DNA from: an uncultured Bacteroidales bacterium
Lineage (GTDB): Bacteria; Bacteroidota; Bacteroidia; Bacteroidales; P3
Assembly (NCBI GenBank): GCA_946540365.1
Contig: CAMNIH010000067.1
Coordinates: 1 to 9,244 of the forward strand
Reading direction: 5' to 3'
Length of the DNA stretch: 9,244 nucleotides
The notes under the pieces are model-generated. The model saw nothing but the letters and a program-made list of their open reading frames with translations. It had not been told where the DNA came from and searched no databases. Every line of letters begins with the position of its first letter. Position 1 is the stretch's first letter. Below, one piece after another: positions 1-6,423 of this stretch. Made by a program: the position numbers and the translations under genes.

Positions 1-57
1 TTGGTCAAGCTCGTCACCCCCAGCGGCGTCAGCAGCCGCAGGCTGGTGGTGGAGTGA
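1..57 (+). CDS. C-terminal end of a probable T9SS-exported protein (partial)
   Basis: Only the last 18 codons and the TGA stop (55-57) lie in the window, so the body of the protein is unknown. The visible tail is LVKLVTPSGVSSRRLVVE. It has the pattern of the last two beta strands of the type IX secretion (Por) C-terminal sorting domain: a hydrophobic strand, a short turn with Gly, then a basic pair and a hydrophobic end. In that family the domain directs export across the outer membrane and is removed or anchored at the surface. Reading this fragment as that domain is an inference from 18 residues; a tail from another beta-sandwich protein would look similar. A GC-rich stem-loop follows directly after the stop. 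Confidence 0.5.
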   Translation: MVKLVTPSGVSSRRLVVE

Positions 58-58
58 C

Positions 59-77
59 CTCCGCCTGCCCGGCGGGG
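59..77 (+). terminator. GC-rich stem-loop after the first gene, possible terminator
   Basis: CCGCC (61-65) pairs with GGCGG (71-75) across a 5-nt loop. The stem can extend by a T-G and a C-G pair to 59-77. It begins two bases after the stop codon of the partial gene, the right place for a transcription terminator. No U-run follows directly; the nearest T-run is at 110-116. It is therefore not a classical intrinsic terminator and may only protect the 3' end of the transcript. The 8-bp palindrome CTCGCGAG (81-88) follows four bases (78-80) later. Confidence 0.35.
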
Positions 78-87
78 CGCCTCGCGA

Positions 88-100
88 GATTCTGGAAATC
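88..100. repeat. 13-bp intergenic motif GATTCTGGAAATC, copy 1
   Basis: This 13-mer occurs exactly twice in the stretches I compared: here, 31 bp after a stop codon, and at 6276-6288, overlapping the mnmE stop. The ends GATT and AATC are inverted around CTGGA, so it is a short imperfect dyad. This copy lies 14-26 bp upstream of the proposed -33 box at 114-117. Its role is unknown; a regulator site, a 3'-end signal or chance are all possible. Confidence 0.5.
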
Positions 101-113
101 TTGTAAAGGTTTT

Positions 114-145
114 TTTGCAAGTATCGTTTTTTTTGTGTAATTTTG
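114..145 (+). promoter_or_regulatory. Bacteroidetes-type sigma-70 promoter (TTTG-N20-TAnnTTTG)
   Basis: TTTG at 114-117 serves as the -33 box and TAATTTTG at 138-145 as the -7 box, separated by 20 bp. This matches the Bacteroides primary sigma consensus of TTTG, 19-21 bp, TAnnTTTG exactly. T-runs (110-116 and 127-134) make the region A+T-rich against the GC-rich genes. Transcription should begin at about 149-153 and read into the secreted protein gene, then probably through uvrA, the membrane protein and mnmE. It is the only clear promoter I find in the window. Confidence 0.75.
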
Positions 146-149
146 CAAA

Positions 150-206
150 ATGAAAGTAGCATGCACTTTGCGTGTGATGATCATGTTTTTGTTAATGAAT
201 CAATAA
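150..206 (+). CDS. 18-codon mini-ORF at the predicted transcript start
   Basis: An ATG at 150 begins 18 codons ending in TAA at 204-206; the peptide is MKVACTLRVMIMFLLMNQ. It starts within a few bases of the predicted transcription start, so it would be nearly leaderless. It ends 6 bp before the ATG of the secreted protein and is in the same frame. It therefore reads like a failed or separate upstream extension of that gene, or like a small hydrophobic leader peptide. The short length means chance is a serious alternative. No family is recognised. Confidence 0.25.
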   Translation: MKVACTLRVMIMFLLMNQ

Positions 207-212
207 GTTGCA

Positions 213-1676
213 ATGACTATGAAGAAAATATTATTGGCTGTGGCGACGTTGGTGTGCCTCACTTCGGCCATGGGGCAGCCGGCACTGAAAAAGGGACTGG
301 AAGGCAAGCGCCTTTCGCCGGACGACCTGCACACGGGTATCTATGTGGGCACGTTGTCGAACATGGATGCGTGGATCTTCGAGGGCAAGAAGAAGGTGAA
401 GCAGATGGTGCTGACCGACGTGAATCTGGAGCTGGTGAGTGCGATCACGTTGCCCAAGAGCGGCAACATGGAGGTGCTGGCGGCGGGTGTGAAGGGCGAC
501 CGGGCGGGGGTGTTGCTGGCCGACGGCAGCGACAACAAGCGCACGGTGGTCTACGGCTGCGAGATCGAGACCGACGACGAGGGGATGGCCGGCGGCCGCT
601 ACGACACGCTGCTGACGCTGGACTACACCAAGAAGGACCGCTGCATGGTGTGGGGCGCCGCCTCGCCGTCGGGCGCGTACCTGGCCCTGGCGGCGGTGGT
701 GGAGATGGTCGAGAAGAAGCAGTATCGCACCTATGTGGCCGTGTTCGACGGTGCGGCGCAGATGCTGTGGGAGCGTGAGTACCCCCTGGAGTCGATGCAG
801 GACATGAAGGTGACCGACGAGGGGCGCCTGGTGACGCTGGGCATGGAAGCCAACGGCGACGAGACGCGCTACGTGTACAACGTCTTCGATGTCGGCCGGG
901 CCAACACCTACGGCGTGACGGTGAAGTGCGACCCGGTCGAGGATCTGCGCTTGGTCAATGTGGTGGGCTCGACGGCCGTGGCGGTGGGCGTGTACCACCC
1001 GGTGGATGTGAAGAAGGCGGATCGCTTTGTGAACGGTGTGGTGGGCATCGCCTTCGATGTGGACAATGCCGAGCTGAAGGGGTTCACGATGCGCCCCTTC
1101 CAGAACGAGGACATGAATATCTTCCTGAACAAGAAGACCAAGAAGATACAGAAGGAGCAGTTTGTGGACCACTGCAAGGTGCTGGGCACGACGGCGACGC
1201 CGTGGGGTGCCGCGGTGCTGCTGGGCCGTGTGCTGACGACCGAGAAGACGTCGTCGTCCGGCGCCGTGAGCCGCGAGGGCTACGGCGTGGGGCTGCATGT
1301 GGCGGCGGTGGACACCGCCGGCAAGGTGCGCTGGACGCGCAATGTGCGCCGCAACGACAAGGATGAGGAGGATGGCAACATGGAGCAGGTGGCCCTGACG
1401 ACGGCCGACGGCAAGGTGTGCCTGGTGCGGTCCGAACCGGTGAAGAGTCCGCTGATCTACGACATCGCCAACGAGGCCAAGGAGTACGAGACCGGCGACA
1501 AGTGCCATGTGATGCTCTACACCATGGCCGACGACGGCAGCACCGAGAAGATCGTGCTGGAGCCCAAGGTGAAGCAGCATGTGGTGCGTGCGCTGACGCG
1601 CGCCGACGGCACGTTGATGTACTTCACCAAGCGTGGCGACAAGACACGCATGGCTGAGCTGAGATTCAACTATTAG
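213..1676 (+). CDS. Secreted protein of unknown function, probably beta-rich
   Basis: The 487-residue product is not a family I recognise. It opens with a Sec signal peptide: Lys-Lys at 4-5, a hydrophobic core over about 6-18, and a likely signal peptidase I site after AMG (19-21). No lipobox Cys is present, so a soluble periplasmic or exported protein is expected. The mature part has no transmembrane segment and shows many short alternating hydrophobic strands separated by Asp/Gly turns, for example LLADGSDN, LTLDYTKKD and VAVFDG. This resembles a beta-propeller or other repeated-sheet fold, which is an inference. The start is ATG at 213, with a second ATG two codons later (219) that would give nearly the same signal peptide. 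A consensus promoter lies upstream, and uvrA begins 29 bp after the stop, so the two are probably co-transcribed. Start and reading frame are well supported; function is not. Confidence 0.88.
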   Translation: MTMKKILLAVATLVCLTSAMGQPALKKGLEGKRLSPDDLHTGIYVGTLSNMDAWIFEGKKKVKQMVLTDVNLELVSAITLPKSGNMEVLAAGVKGDRAGVLLADGSDNKRTVVYGCEIETDDEGMAGGRYDTLLTLDYTKKDRCMVWGAASPSGAYLALAAVVEMVEKKQYRTYVAVFDGAAQMLWEREYPLESMQDMKVTDEGRLVTLGMEANGDETRYVYNVFDVGRANTYGVTVKCDPVEDLRLVNVVGSTAVAVGVYHPVDVKKADRFVNGVVGIAFDVDNAELKGFTMRPFQNEDMNIFLNKKTKKIQKEQFVDHCKVLGTTATPWGAAVLLGRVLTTEKTSSSGAVSREGYGVGLHVAAVDTAGKVRWTRNVRRNDKDEEDGNMEQVALTTADGKVCLVRSEPVKSPLIYDIANEAKEYETGDKCHVMLYTMADDGSTEKIVLEPKVKQHVVRALTRADGTLMYFTKRGDKTRMAELRFNY

Positions 1677-1705
1677 CAGAGACGGAAAGCGGGAGAACAG
1701 AGACA

Positions 1706-4495
1706 GTGGAGTACATAGAAATCAAGGGGGCGCGAGCCAATAACCTGAAGAATATAGACCTGCGGTTGCCGCAGGGCAAGTTGATCGTGGTGACGGGATT
1801 GAGCGGCAGCGGCAAGTCGAGTCTGGCGTTCGACACGCTGTTCGCCGAAGGGCAGCGCCGCTATGTGGAGAGCTTGAGCAGCTATGCCCGCCAGTTCCTG
1901 GGCCGCATGACCAAGCCCGAGGTGGATTATATCCACGGCCTGGCGCCGGCGGTGGCCATCGAGCAGAAGACCGGCACCGGCAACCCCCGCTCGACGGTGG
2001 GCACACAGACCGAGATCTACGAATACCTGAAGCTGCTTTTCGCCCGCATCGGCCGCACCTTCTCGCCCGTGAGCGGGGTGGAGGTGAAGCGCCATTCGGT
2101 GAGCGATGTGGTGGACTATATAATGAGCGACAGGCCTGCGGTTGGCGACGGCCAACGGCCGGCGCGGGTGATGATCCTGGCGCCGCTGGCCGACACGAAG
2201 GAGCGTCCGCTGCGCCAGCAGCTGGAGATCCTGCACCAGGAGGGCTACCAGCGTGTGATGGTCAAGGGGACGGTGGTCCGCATCGAGGACCTGGCGACGG
2301 TCAGCCTCGAGGGCGATGTGTACCTGGTGGTGGACCGCGTGGAGGTGCGCCACGGCGACGACGAGCAGACGGCCCGTGTGGCCGAGAGTGTGCAGAGCGC
2401 CTTCTTCGAGGGGCGCGGCAGTTGCTGCATCGCCACCGAGGGCCCCGAGGGGCAGCAGCTGGCGACCTTCTCCAACCGCTTCGAGGCCGACGGCATCACC
2501 TTCGAGAAGCCCAACCCCAACTTCTTCTCGTTCAACAACCCCTACGGCGCCTGCCCCACCTGCCAAGGCTACGGCCATGTGATCGGCATCGACGAGAACC
2601 TGGTGGTGCCCAACCGCTCGCGCAGCGTCTACGACAATGCCGTGGTGTGCTGGAACGGCGACAAGATGCAGGATGTCAAGCGCGAATTCGTCCGCCATGC
2701 CGCCGCCATCGACTTCCCGATCCACAAGCCCTACTACGAGCTGACGCAGAAGGAGAAGGACATCCTGTGGCACGGCGACGGCACCTGGACGGGGATCGAC
2801 GGCTTCTTCAAATGGGTCGAGAGCCAGGCCTACAAGATACAGTACCGGGTGATGCTGAGCCGCTACCGCGGCCGCACGGTGTGTCCGGAATGCCATGGAC
2901 ACCGCCTGCGCAAGGATGCCGAGTACGTCAAGGTGGGTGGGCGGTCGATCAGCGAGCTGGTCGACATGCCGGTGCAGGACCTGACGGGGTGGTTCGCCGC
3001 CCTCGACGGCCAGCTGACGTCCACCGAGCTGAAGACCACCGACCGCATCCGCACCGAGATCAAGCATCGCCTGGGCTACCTGATGGATGTGGGGCTGGGC
3101 TACCTCACCCTGAGCCGCATGAGCAACACGCTCAGCGGCGGCGAGACGCAGCGCATCAACCTGGCCACGTCGCTCGGCAGTTCGCTGGTGGGGTCGATGT
3201 ATATCCTCGACGAGCCCTCCATCGGCCTGCACAGCCGCGACACGGCCCAGCTGATCGGCGTCCTCAAGCAGTTGCGCGACCTGGGCAACACGGTCATCGT
3301 GGTGGAGCACGACGAGGACATCATCCGGTCGGCCGACTGGCTGGTCGATATCGGGCCCGGCGCCGGCCGCCTGGGAGGCGAAGTCGTCTTCTGCGGCAAG
3401 CCGGCCGACCTGAAGAAGGCAAGCCGGTCGCTGACAGCGGACTACCTGCTGGGGCGCAAGAGCATCGCTGTGCCCGCCCAGCGCCGCCCCTGGCGCGACC
3501 GCATCTGCATCCACGGCGCCTATGCCAACAACCTCAAACACATCGATGTGGACATCCCGCTGGGCGTGCTGACGGTGGTCACCGGAGTGAGCGGCAGCGG
3601 CAAGAGCACCCTCATCCGGCGCGTGCTCTACGACGTGATGCAGCACCGGCTCGACGGCAACAGCGACTATGTGGGGTCGTGCGTGGCCTTCGACGGCGAC
3701 GTGCGCCGCGTGGCCGCCGTCGAGCTGGTCGACCAGAACCCCATCGGCCGCTCCACGCGCTCGAACCCCGCCACCTACATGAAGGTCTTCGACGAGGTGC
3801 GCCAGCTCTACGCCCAGCAGCCGCTGGCCAAAGCGCGGGGCTACAAGAGCGGTTTCTTCTCGTTCAACGTTGAGGGCGGCCGCTGCGAGACCTGCGAGGG
3901 CGAGGGCTACGTCACCGTCAGCATGCAGTTCATGAGCGACGTACATCTGCTCTGCGACGAATGCCACGGGAGCCGCTACAAGGACGAGGCCCTCGAGGTG
4001 CTCTACAAGGGCAAGAATATCAGCGAGGTGCTGGATATGACGGTGGATCAGGCCTGCGAGTTCTTCGACGCCGACGAGACCCGCTCGGTCTACAGCCGGC
4101 TGAAGCCGCTGCAGGATGTGGGGCTGGGCTACTTGAAGCTGGGGCAGTCGTCGTCGTCGCTCAGCGGCGGCGAGGCGCAGCGTATCAAGCTGGCCTCCTA
4201 CCTTGTGCATGGCGCCGCCGACGAGCGCCCCATCCTCTTTATCTTCGACGAGCCCTCCACGGGTCTCCACTTCCACGACGTGCAGAAACTGCTGGCCGCC
4301 TTCGACCGGCTGATCGAGCGCGGCCACTCGGTGGTCGTCATCGAGCATCACCACGACATCATCAAGACCGCCGACTGGATTATCGACCTCGGCCCTGAAG
4401 GGGGCGAGGGTGGGGGACGGGTGGTCTACGCCGGCACCCCCGAGGGCCTGCTGCAGTGCAAGGAATCGTATACCGCCAAATACCTCAAGTTATGA
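1706..4495 (+). CDS. uvrA: UvrABC excision nuclease subunit A
   Basis: UvrA is the damage-sensing ATPase of nucleotide excision repair; it dimerises and loads UvrB at lesions in the cytoplasm. This copy has 929 residues against 940 in E. coli. Visible in order: Walker A GLSGSGKSS (31-39), an insert of about 130-250 matching the UvrB-binding domain, Cys pairs CPTC (283/286) and CPEC (393/396), signature LSGGE (476-480), Walker B with DE at 502-503, second Walker A GVSGSGKST (627-635), Cys pairs CETC (727/730) and CDEC (750/753), second LSGGE (819-823), and second DE at 848-849. Both ATPase sites look intact. Where E. coli UvrA has CPDH near residue 120 and a CPIC pair before FSFNNP, this protein has SPVS (120-123) and FEAD (259-262). 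The start is GTG at 1706, chosen because MEYIEIKGA is the usual N-terminus; GGGAG at 1691-1695 could be its ribosome site. The stop overlaps the next gene by 4 bp. Confidence 0.97.
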   Translation: MEYIEIKGARANNLKNIDLRLPQGKLIVVTGLSGSGKSSLAFDTLFAEGQRRYVESLSSYARQFLGRMTKPEVDYIHGLAPAVAIEQKTGTGNPRSTVGTQTEIYEYLKLLFARIGRTFSPVSGVEVKRHSVSDVVDYIMSDRPAVGDGQRPARVMILAPLADTKERPLRQQLEILHQEGYQRVMVKGTVVRIEDLATVSLEGDVYLVVDRVEVRHGDDEQTARVAESVQSAFFEGRGSCCIATEGPEGQQLATFSNRFEADGITFEKPNPNFFSFNNPYGACPTCQGYGHVIGIDENLVVPNRSRSVYDNAVVCWNGDKMQDVKREFVRHAAAIDFPIHKPYYELTQKEKDILWHGDGTWTGIDGFFKWVESQAYKIQYRVMLSRYRGRTVCPECHGHRLRKDAEYVKVGGRSISELVDMPVQDLTGWFAALDGQLTSTELKTTDRIRTEIKHRLGYLMDVGLGYLTLSRMSNTLSGGETQRINLATSLGSSLVGSMYILDEPSIGLHSRDTAQLIGVLKQLRDLGNTVIVVEHDEDIIRSADWLVDIGPGAGRLGGEVVFCGKPADLKKASRSLTADYLLGRKSIAVPAQRRPWRDRICIHGAYANNLKHIDVDIPLGVLTVVTGVSGSGKSTLIRRVLYDVMQHRLDGNSDYVGSCVAFDGDVRRVAAVELVDQNPIGRSTRSNPATYMKVFDEVRQLYAQQPLAKARGYKSGFFSFNVEGGRCETCEGEGYVTVSMQFMSDVHLLCDECHGSRYKDEALEVLYKGKNISEVLDMTVDQACEFFDADETRSVYSRLKPLQDVGLGYLKLGQSSSSLSGGEAQRIKLASYLVHGAADERPILFIFDEPSTGLHFHDVQKLLAAFDRLIERGHSVVVIEHHHDIIKTADWIIDLGPEGGEGGGRVVYAGTPEGLLQCKESYTAKYLKL

Positions 4496-4989
4496 CACAA
4501 TACATCAAAACAATACAGCGCGCGTCGCGCACCGGCCTGTGGGGTTCGGTGGCGGCGGTGCTGCTCACGGTCGTCTTTATCTACGTCAGTCCGTGGCGTT
4601 TCTACCAGAGCGACTACACGGCGCGCTGGATGCTCATCGCCGGCGCCGTGCTGGCTGTGCTGGCGGTCAGCACCACGCTGCTGGCTGTGCGCCGGCAGGT
4701 GCCGCTGCTGCGCCAGACCGAAGGGGTCGACGCCAAGCTGAAGGGCTACGCCGCCTTCGTGCGCCAGACCTACCTCAACATGCTCATCGTGGTGGTGCTG
4801 CTATGCGTCCTCACGATCCTCAGCGGACGCAACGTGCTGCTGATGCTGATCCTGGTCACGGTGCTGGTGCTGTTCCTCAACTATCCGAATATGTACAAGA
4901 TCAAGGTCGACCTGGGGCTGACCGACGAGGAGATGCGTCGGCTCTTCGGCGACCGCTATATCGGCGACCGCGACCATGCGTCTGAATGA
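4492..4989 (+). CDS. Small four-helix membrane protein, unknown function
   Basis: The 165-residue product has four likely transmembrane segments, at about 17-33, 46-65, 96-110 and 112-128. The first pair is separated from the second by a charged stretch with RRQVPLLRQTEGVDAKLKG. A polar C-terminal tail of about 35 residues contains LTDEEMRRLFGDRY. No signal peptide or catalytic motif is seen, and I cannot name the family. The ATG at 4492 overlaps the uvrA stop as ATGA, a typical coupled start. An in-frame ATG at 4456 inside uvrA would add 12 unconvincing residues and is not preferred. The gene overlaps mnmE by 14 bp at its 3' end. Its tight placement between uvrA and mnmE shows shared expression but does not establish a shared function. 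Confidence 0.85.
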   Translation: MTQYIKTIQRASRTGLWGSVAAVLLTVVFIYVSPWRFYQSDYTARWMLIAGAVLAVLAVSTTLLAVRRQVPLLRQTEGVDAKLKGYAAFVRQTYLNMLIVVVLLCVLTILSGRNVLLMLILVTVLVLFLNYPNMYKIKVDLGLTDEEMRRLFGDRYIGDRDHASE

Positions 4990-6277
4990 CACCATCGTGG
5001 CTGTGGCCACGCCGGCCGGTGTGGGCGGCATCGCCGTCGTCAGGCTCAGCGGGACGGAGGCCCTGCTGATAGCGCAGACCCACCTGCACGGCAGGCAGCT
5101 GCAGCCCCGCACGGCCACCTACTGCCGCTTCGACGAGTTGGACGATGTGGTGGCCACGTGGTTCCCCACCGGCTACAGCGGCGAGCCGACGGTGGAGATC
5201 GCCTGCCACGGGTCGCTGTTCATACAGCAGGCCGTCGTGCAGACGCTTGTCGACAGCGGCGCACGGCTGGCCCACCCGGGCGAATACACGATGAGGGCGT
5301 TCCTCAACGGGCGGCTGAACCTGTCGCAGGCCGAGGCCGTGGCCGACCTTATCGACGCCGTCACCCCTGTGCAGCACCGGCTGGCCGTCAGCCAGCTGCG
5401 CGGCGGCTACGCCGTGCGCCTGAAATCGTTGCGGCAGCAGCTGCTGGACCTCACCTCCCTCCTCGAGCTGGAACTCGATTTCAGCCAGGAGGATGTCGAA
5501 TTCGCCGACCGGCGCGAGCTGCGGCGCCTGCTGGCCTCGATCGACAGCCAGCTGACCTCGCTGATCGGTTCGTTTGCCGAAGGCAATGCCCTGAAGCACG
5601 GCATCCCCGTGGCCATCGTCGGGGCGCCCAACGCGGGCAAGTCGTCGCTGCTCAACGCGCTGCTGGGCGACGACCGTGCCATCGTCTCCGACACGCCGGG
5701 CACCACGCGCGACACCATCGAGGAGATGCTGACCCTGGAGGGGGTCGGTTTCCGCTTCATCGACACCGCAGGGCTGCGCCGTACCGATGACGCCATCGAG
5801 GCACAGGGGGTGGAGCGGAGCCTGCGCGCTATCAGCCAGGCCCGGATCGTGCTCTATGTACACGACGGAACCACGCCGTGGCGCGAGCCGGACATCGACA
5901 CGGAGGGCAAGACGCTGATGGTGGTGGTCAACAAGTGCGACCTGTCCGCTGCCGCGGGCCCCGAGGGGGCAATCCACATCTCGGCCCTCACGGGCAAAGG
6001 AATCGACGAGCTGAAGCAGGCGATGGTCGACGAGGCCCGACGGACGATGCCGGCGGGCGACGAGGTGCTGCTGACCAATGTGCGTCACCGCGATGCTTTC
6101 GTGCATGTGCGCGAGGCGCTGGCCCATGTCGACGAGGGGCTGCAGAGCGGCATGCCGGCCGATCTGGTGGCCGTCGACCTGCGCGATGCGCTCTACCATC
6201 TGGGCACCATCACCGGCGAGGTGGCCAACGACGAGGTGCTGGGCAACATCTTCAGCCGCTTCTGCATCGGTAAATGA
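4976..6277 (+). CDS. mnmE: tRNA modification GTPase MnmE
   Basis: MnmE (TrmE) works with MnmG to add the carboxymethylaminomethyl or aminomethyl group at C5 of wobble U34 in certain tRNAs, using a folate derivative, FAD and K+-activated GTP hydrolysis. The 433-residue protein is a little shorter than the E. coli form (454). It has the N-terminal NDTIVAVATP start, a central GEYTMRAFLNGRL helix entry, and a G domain inserted in the helical region. G-domain motifs: GAPNAGKSS (216-224), DTPGTTRDT (239-247), DTAG (263-266), NKCD (319-322) and SALTG (336-340). Glu275 aligns with catalytic Glu282 of E. coli. The C-terminal CIGK (430-433), whose Cys is essential in the family, is present. The stretch between G3 and G4 is shorter than in E. 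coli, accounting for part of the length difference. The ATG at 4976 lies inside the preceding gene (14-bp overlap). No mnmG is in the window. Confidence 0.97.
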   Translation: MRLNDTIVAVATPAGVGGIAVVRLSGTEALLIAQTHLHGRQLQPRTATYCRFDELDDVVATWFPTGYSGEPTVEIACHGSLFIQQAVVQTLVDSGARLAHPGEYTMRAFLNGRLNLSQAEAVADLIDAVTPVQHRLAVSQLRGGYAVRLKSLRQQLLDLTSLLELELDFSQEDVEFADRRELRRLLASIDSQLTSLIGSFAEGNALKHGIPVAIVGAPNAGKSSLLNALLGDDRAIVSDTPGTTRDTIEEMLTLEGVGFRFIDTAGLRRTDDAIEAQGVERSLRAISQARIVLYVHDGTTPWREPDIDTEGKTLMVVVNKCDLSAAAGPEGAIHISALTGKGIDELKQAMVDEARRTMPAGDEVLLTNVRHRDAFVHVREALAHVDEGLQSGMPADLVAVDLRDALYHLGTITGEVANDEVLGNIFSRFCIGK

Positions 6278-6288
6278 TTCTGGAAATC
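6276..6288. repeat. 13-bp motif GATTCTGGAAATC, copy 2
   Basis: An exact copy of the 13-mer at 88-100. Its first two bases are the last two of the mnmE TGA stop. Its left part also forms the 5' arm of the stem-loop at 6278-6308, so one function may be in the RNA rather than the DNA. Confidence 0.5.
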
Positions 6289-6308
6289 ATCGTTTTCTCT
6301 CTCCAGAA
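6278..6308 (+). terminator. Stem-loop directly after mnmE, weak terminator candidate
   Basis: TTCTGGA (6278-6284) is the exact reverse complement of TCCAGAA (6302-6308), giving a 7-bp stem with a 17-nt pyrimidine-rich loop. It begins on the base after the mnmE stop. The loop is long, the stem is only moderately GC-rich and no U-run follows. It may mark the 3' end of the uvrA-mnmE transcript, but intrinsic termination is not well supported. Confidence 0.3.
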
Positions 6309-6365
6309 AAGCATTCCGGACAACGGCGTGTGGCATGGGAAAATCATAAATAATGTTAAAGGTTG

Positions 6366-6400
6366 ACCCGTACGGCCCTCCGAGGCCGTCTTATAAGGGT
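6366..6400 (+). promoter_or_regulatory. Perfect inverted repeat upstream of the thioredoxin-like gene
   Basis: ACGGCC (6372-6377) and GGCCGT (6384-6389) form a perfect 6-bp inverted repeat around CTCCGA. An outer ACCC (6366-6369) can pair with GGGT (6397-6400), and the palindrome CTTATAAG (6390-6397) lies between. The repeat ends 34 bp before the next start codon. It could be an operator, an RNA hairpin in the leader, or a terminator stem without a U-run. No TTTG/TAnnTTTG promoter with correct spacing is visible in 6278-6423, so the promoter of the downstream pair is not identified. Confidence 0.35.
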
Positions 6401-6423
6401 TGAATGAACAATAATAAACCAGT

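Noticed and set aside
58..212. Search for tRNA, riboswitch or other structured RNA in the gap
   Set aside because: Apart from the short stem-loop, promoter and mini-ORF, I see no cloverleaf, conserved riboswitch core or long pairing.
143..778. A 211-codon open frame starting in the leader and overlapping the secreted protein
   Set aside because: Beyond about residue 40 the product becomes Gly/Arg-rich low-complexity sequence; the overlapping frame has a signal peptide and balanced composition.
231..1580. A 449-codon open frame on the minus strand opposite the secreted protein
   Set aside because: Same antisense artefact: His/Leu/Val-rich, no signal or domain, no promoter, and contained within a gene with a good promoter and signal peptide.
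2422..3873. A 483-codon open frame on the plus strand within uvrA, in another frame
   Set aside because: Arg/Ala/Pro/Gly-rich translation typical of a shifted GC-rich frame; overlaps the conserved UvrA sequence.
1673..4354. An 893-codon open frame on the minus strand opposite uvrA
   Set aside because: It is a mirror of uvrA. GC-rich third positions remove stop codons from one antisense frame; the product is rich in His, Ala, Val and Leu with no domain, while the plus strand encodes a full UvrA.
4456..4491. An earlier in-frame ATG for the membrane protein
   Set aside because: It lies 40 bp inside uvrA and adds 12 residues with no evident role; the ATG at 4492 overlapping the uvrA stop is the typical coupled start.
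4901..6199. A 432-codon open frame on the minus strand opposite mnmE
   Set aside because: Antisense shadow of a fully recognisable mnmE, with the same biased composition and no recognisable motif.
5590..6277. Possible separate Era-like GTPase in the second half of mnmE
   Set aside because: The G domain is continuous with the MnmE N-terminal and helical regions, and the CIGK C-terminus shows it is the normal inserted G domain of MnmE.
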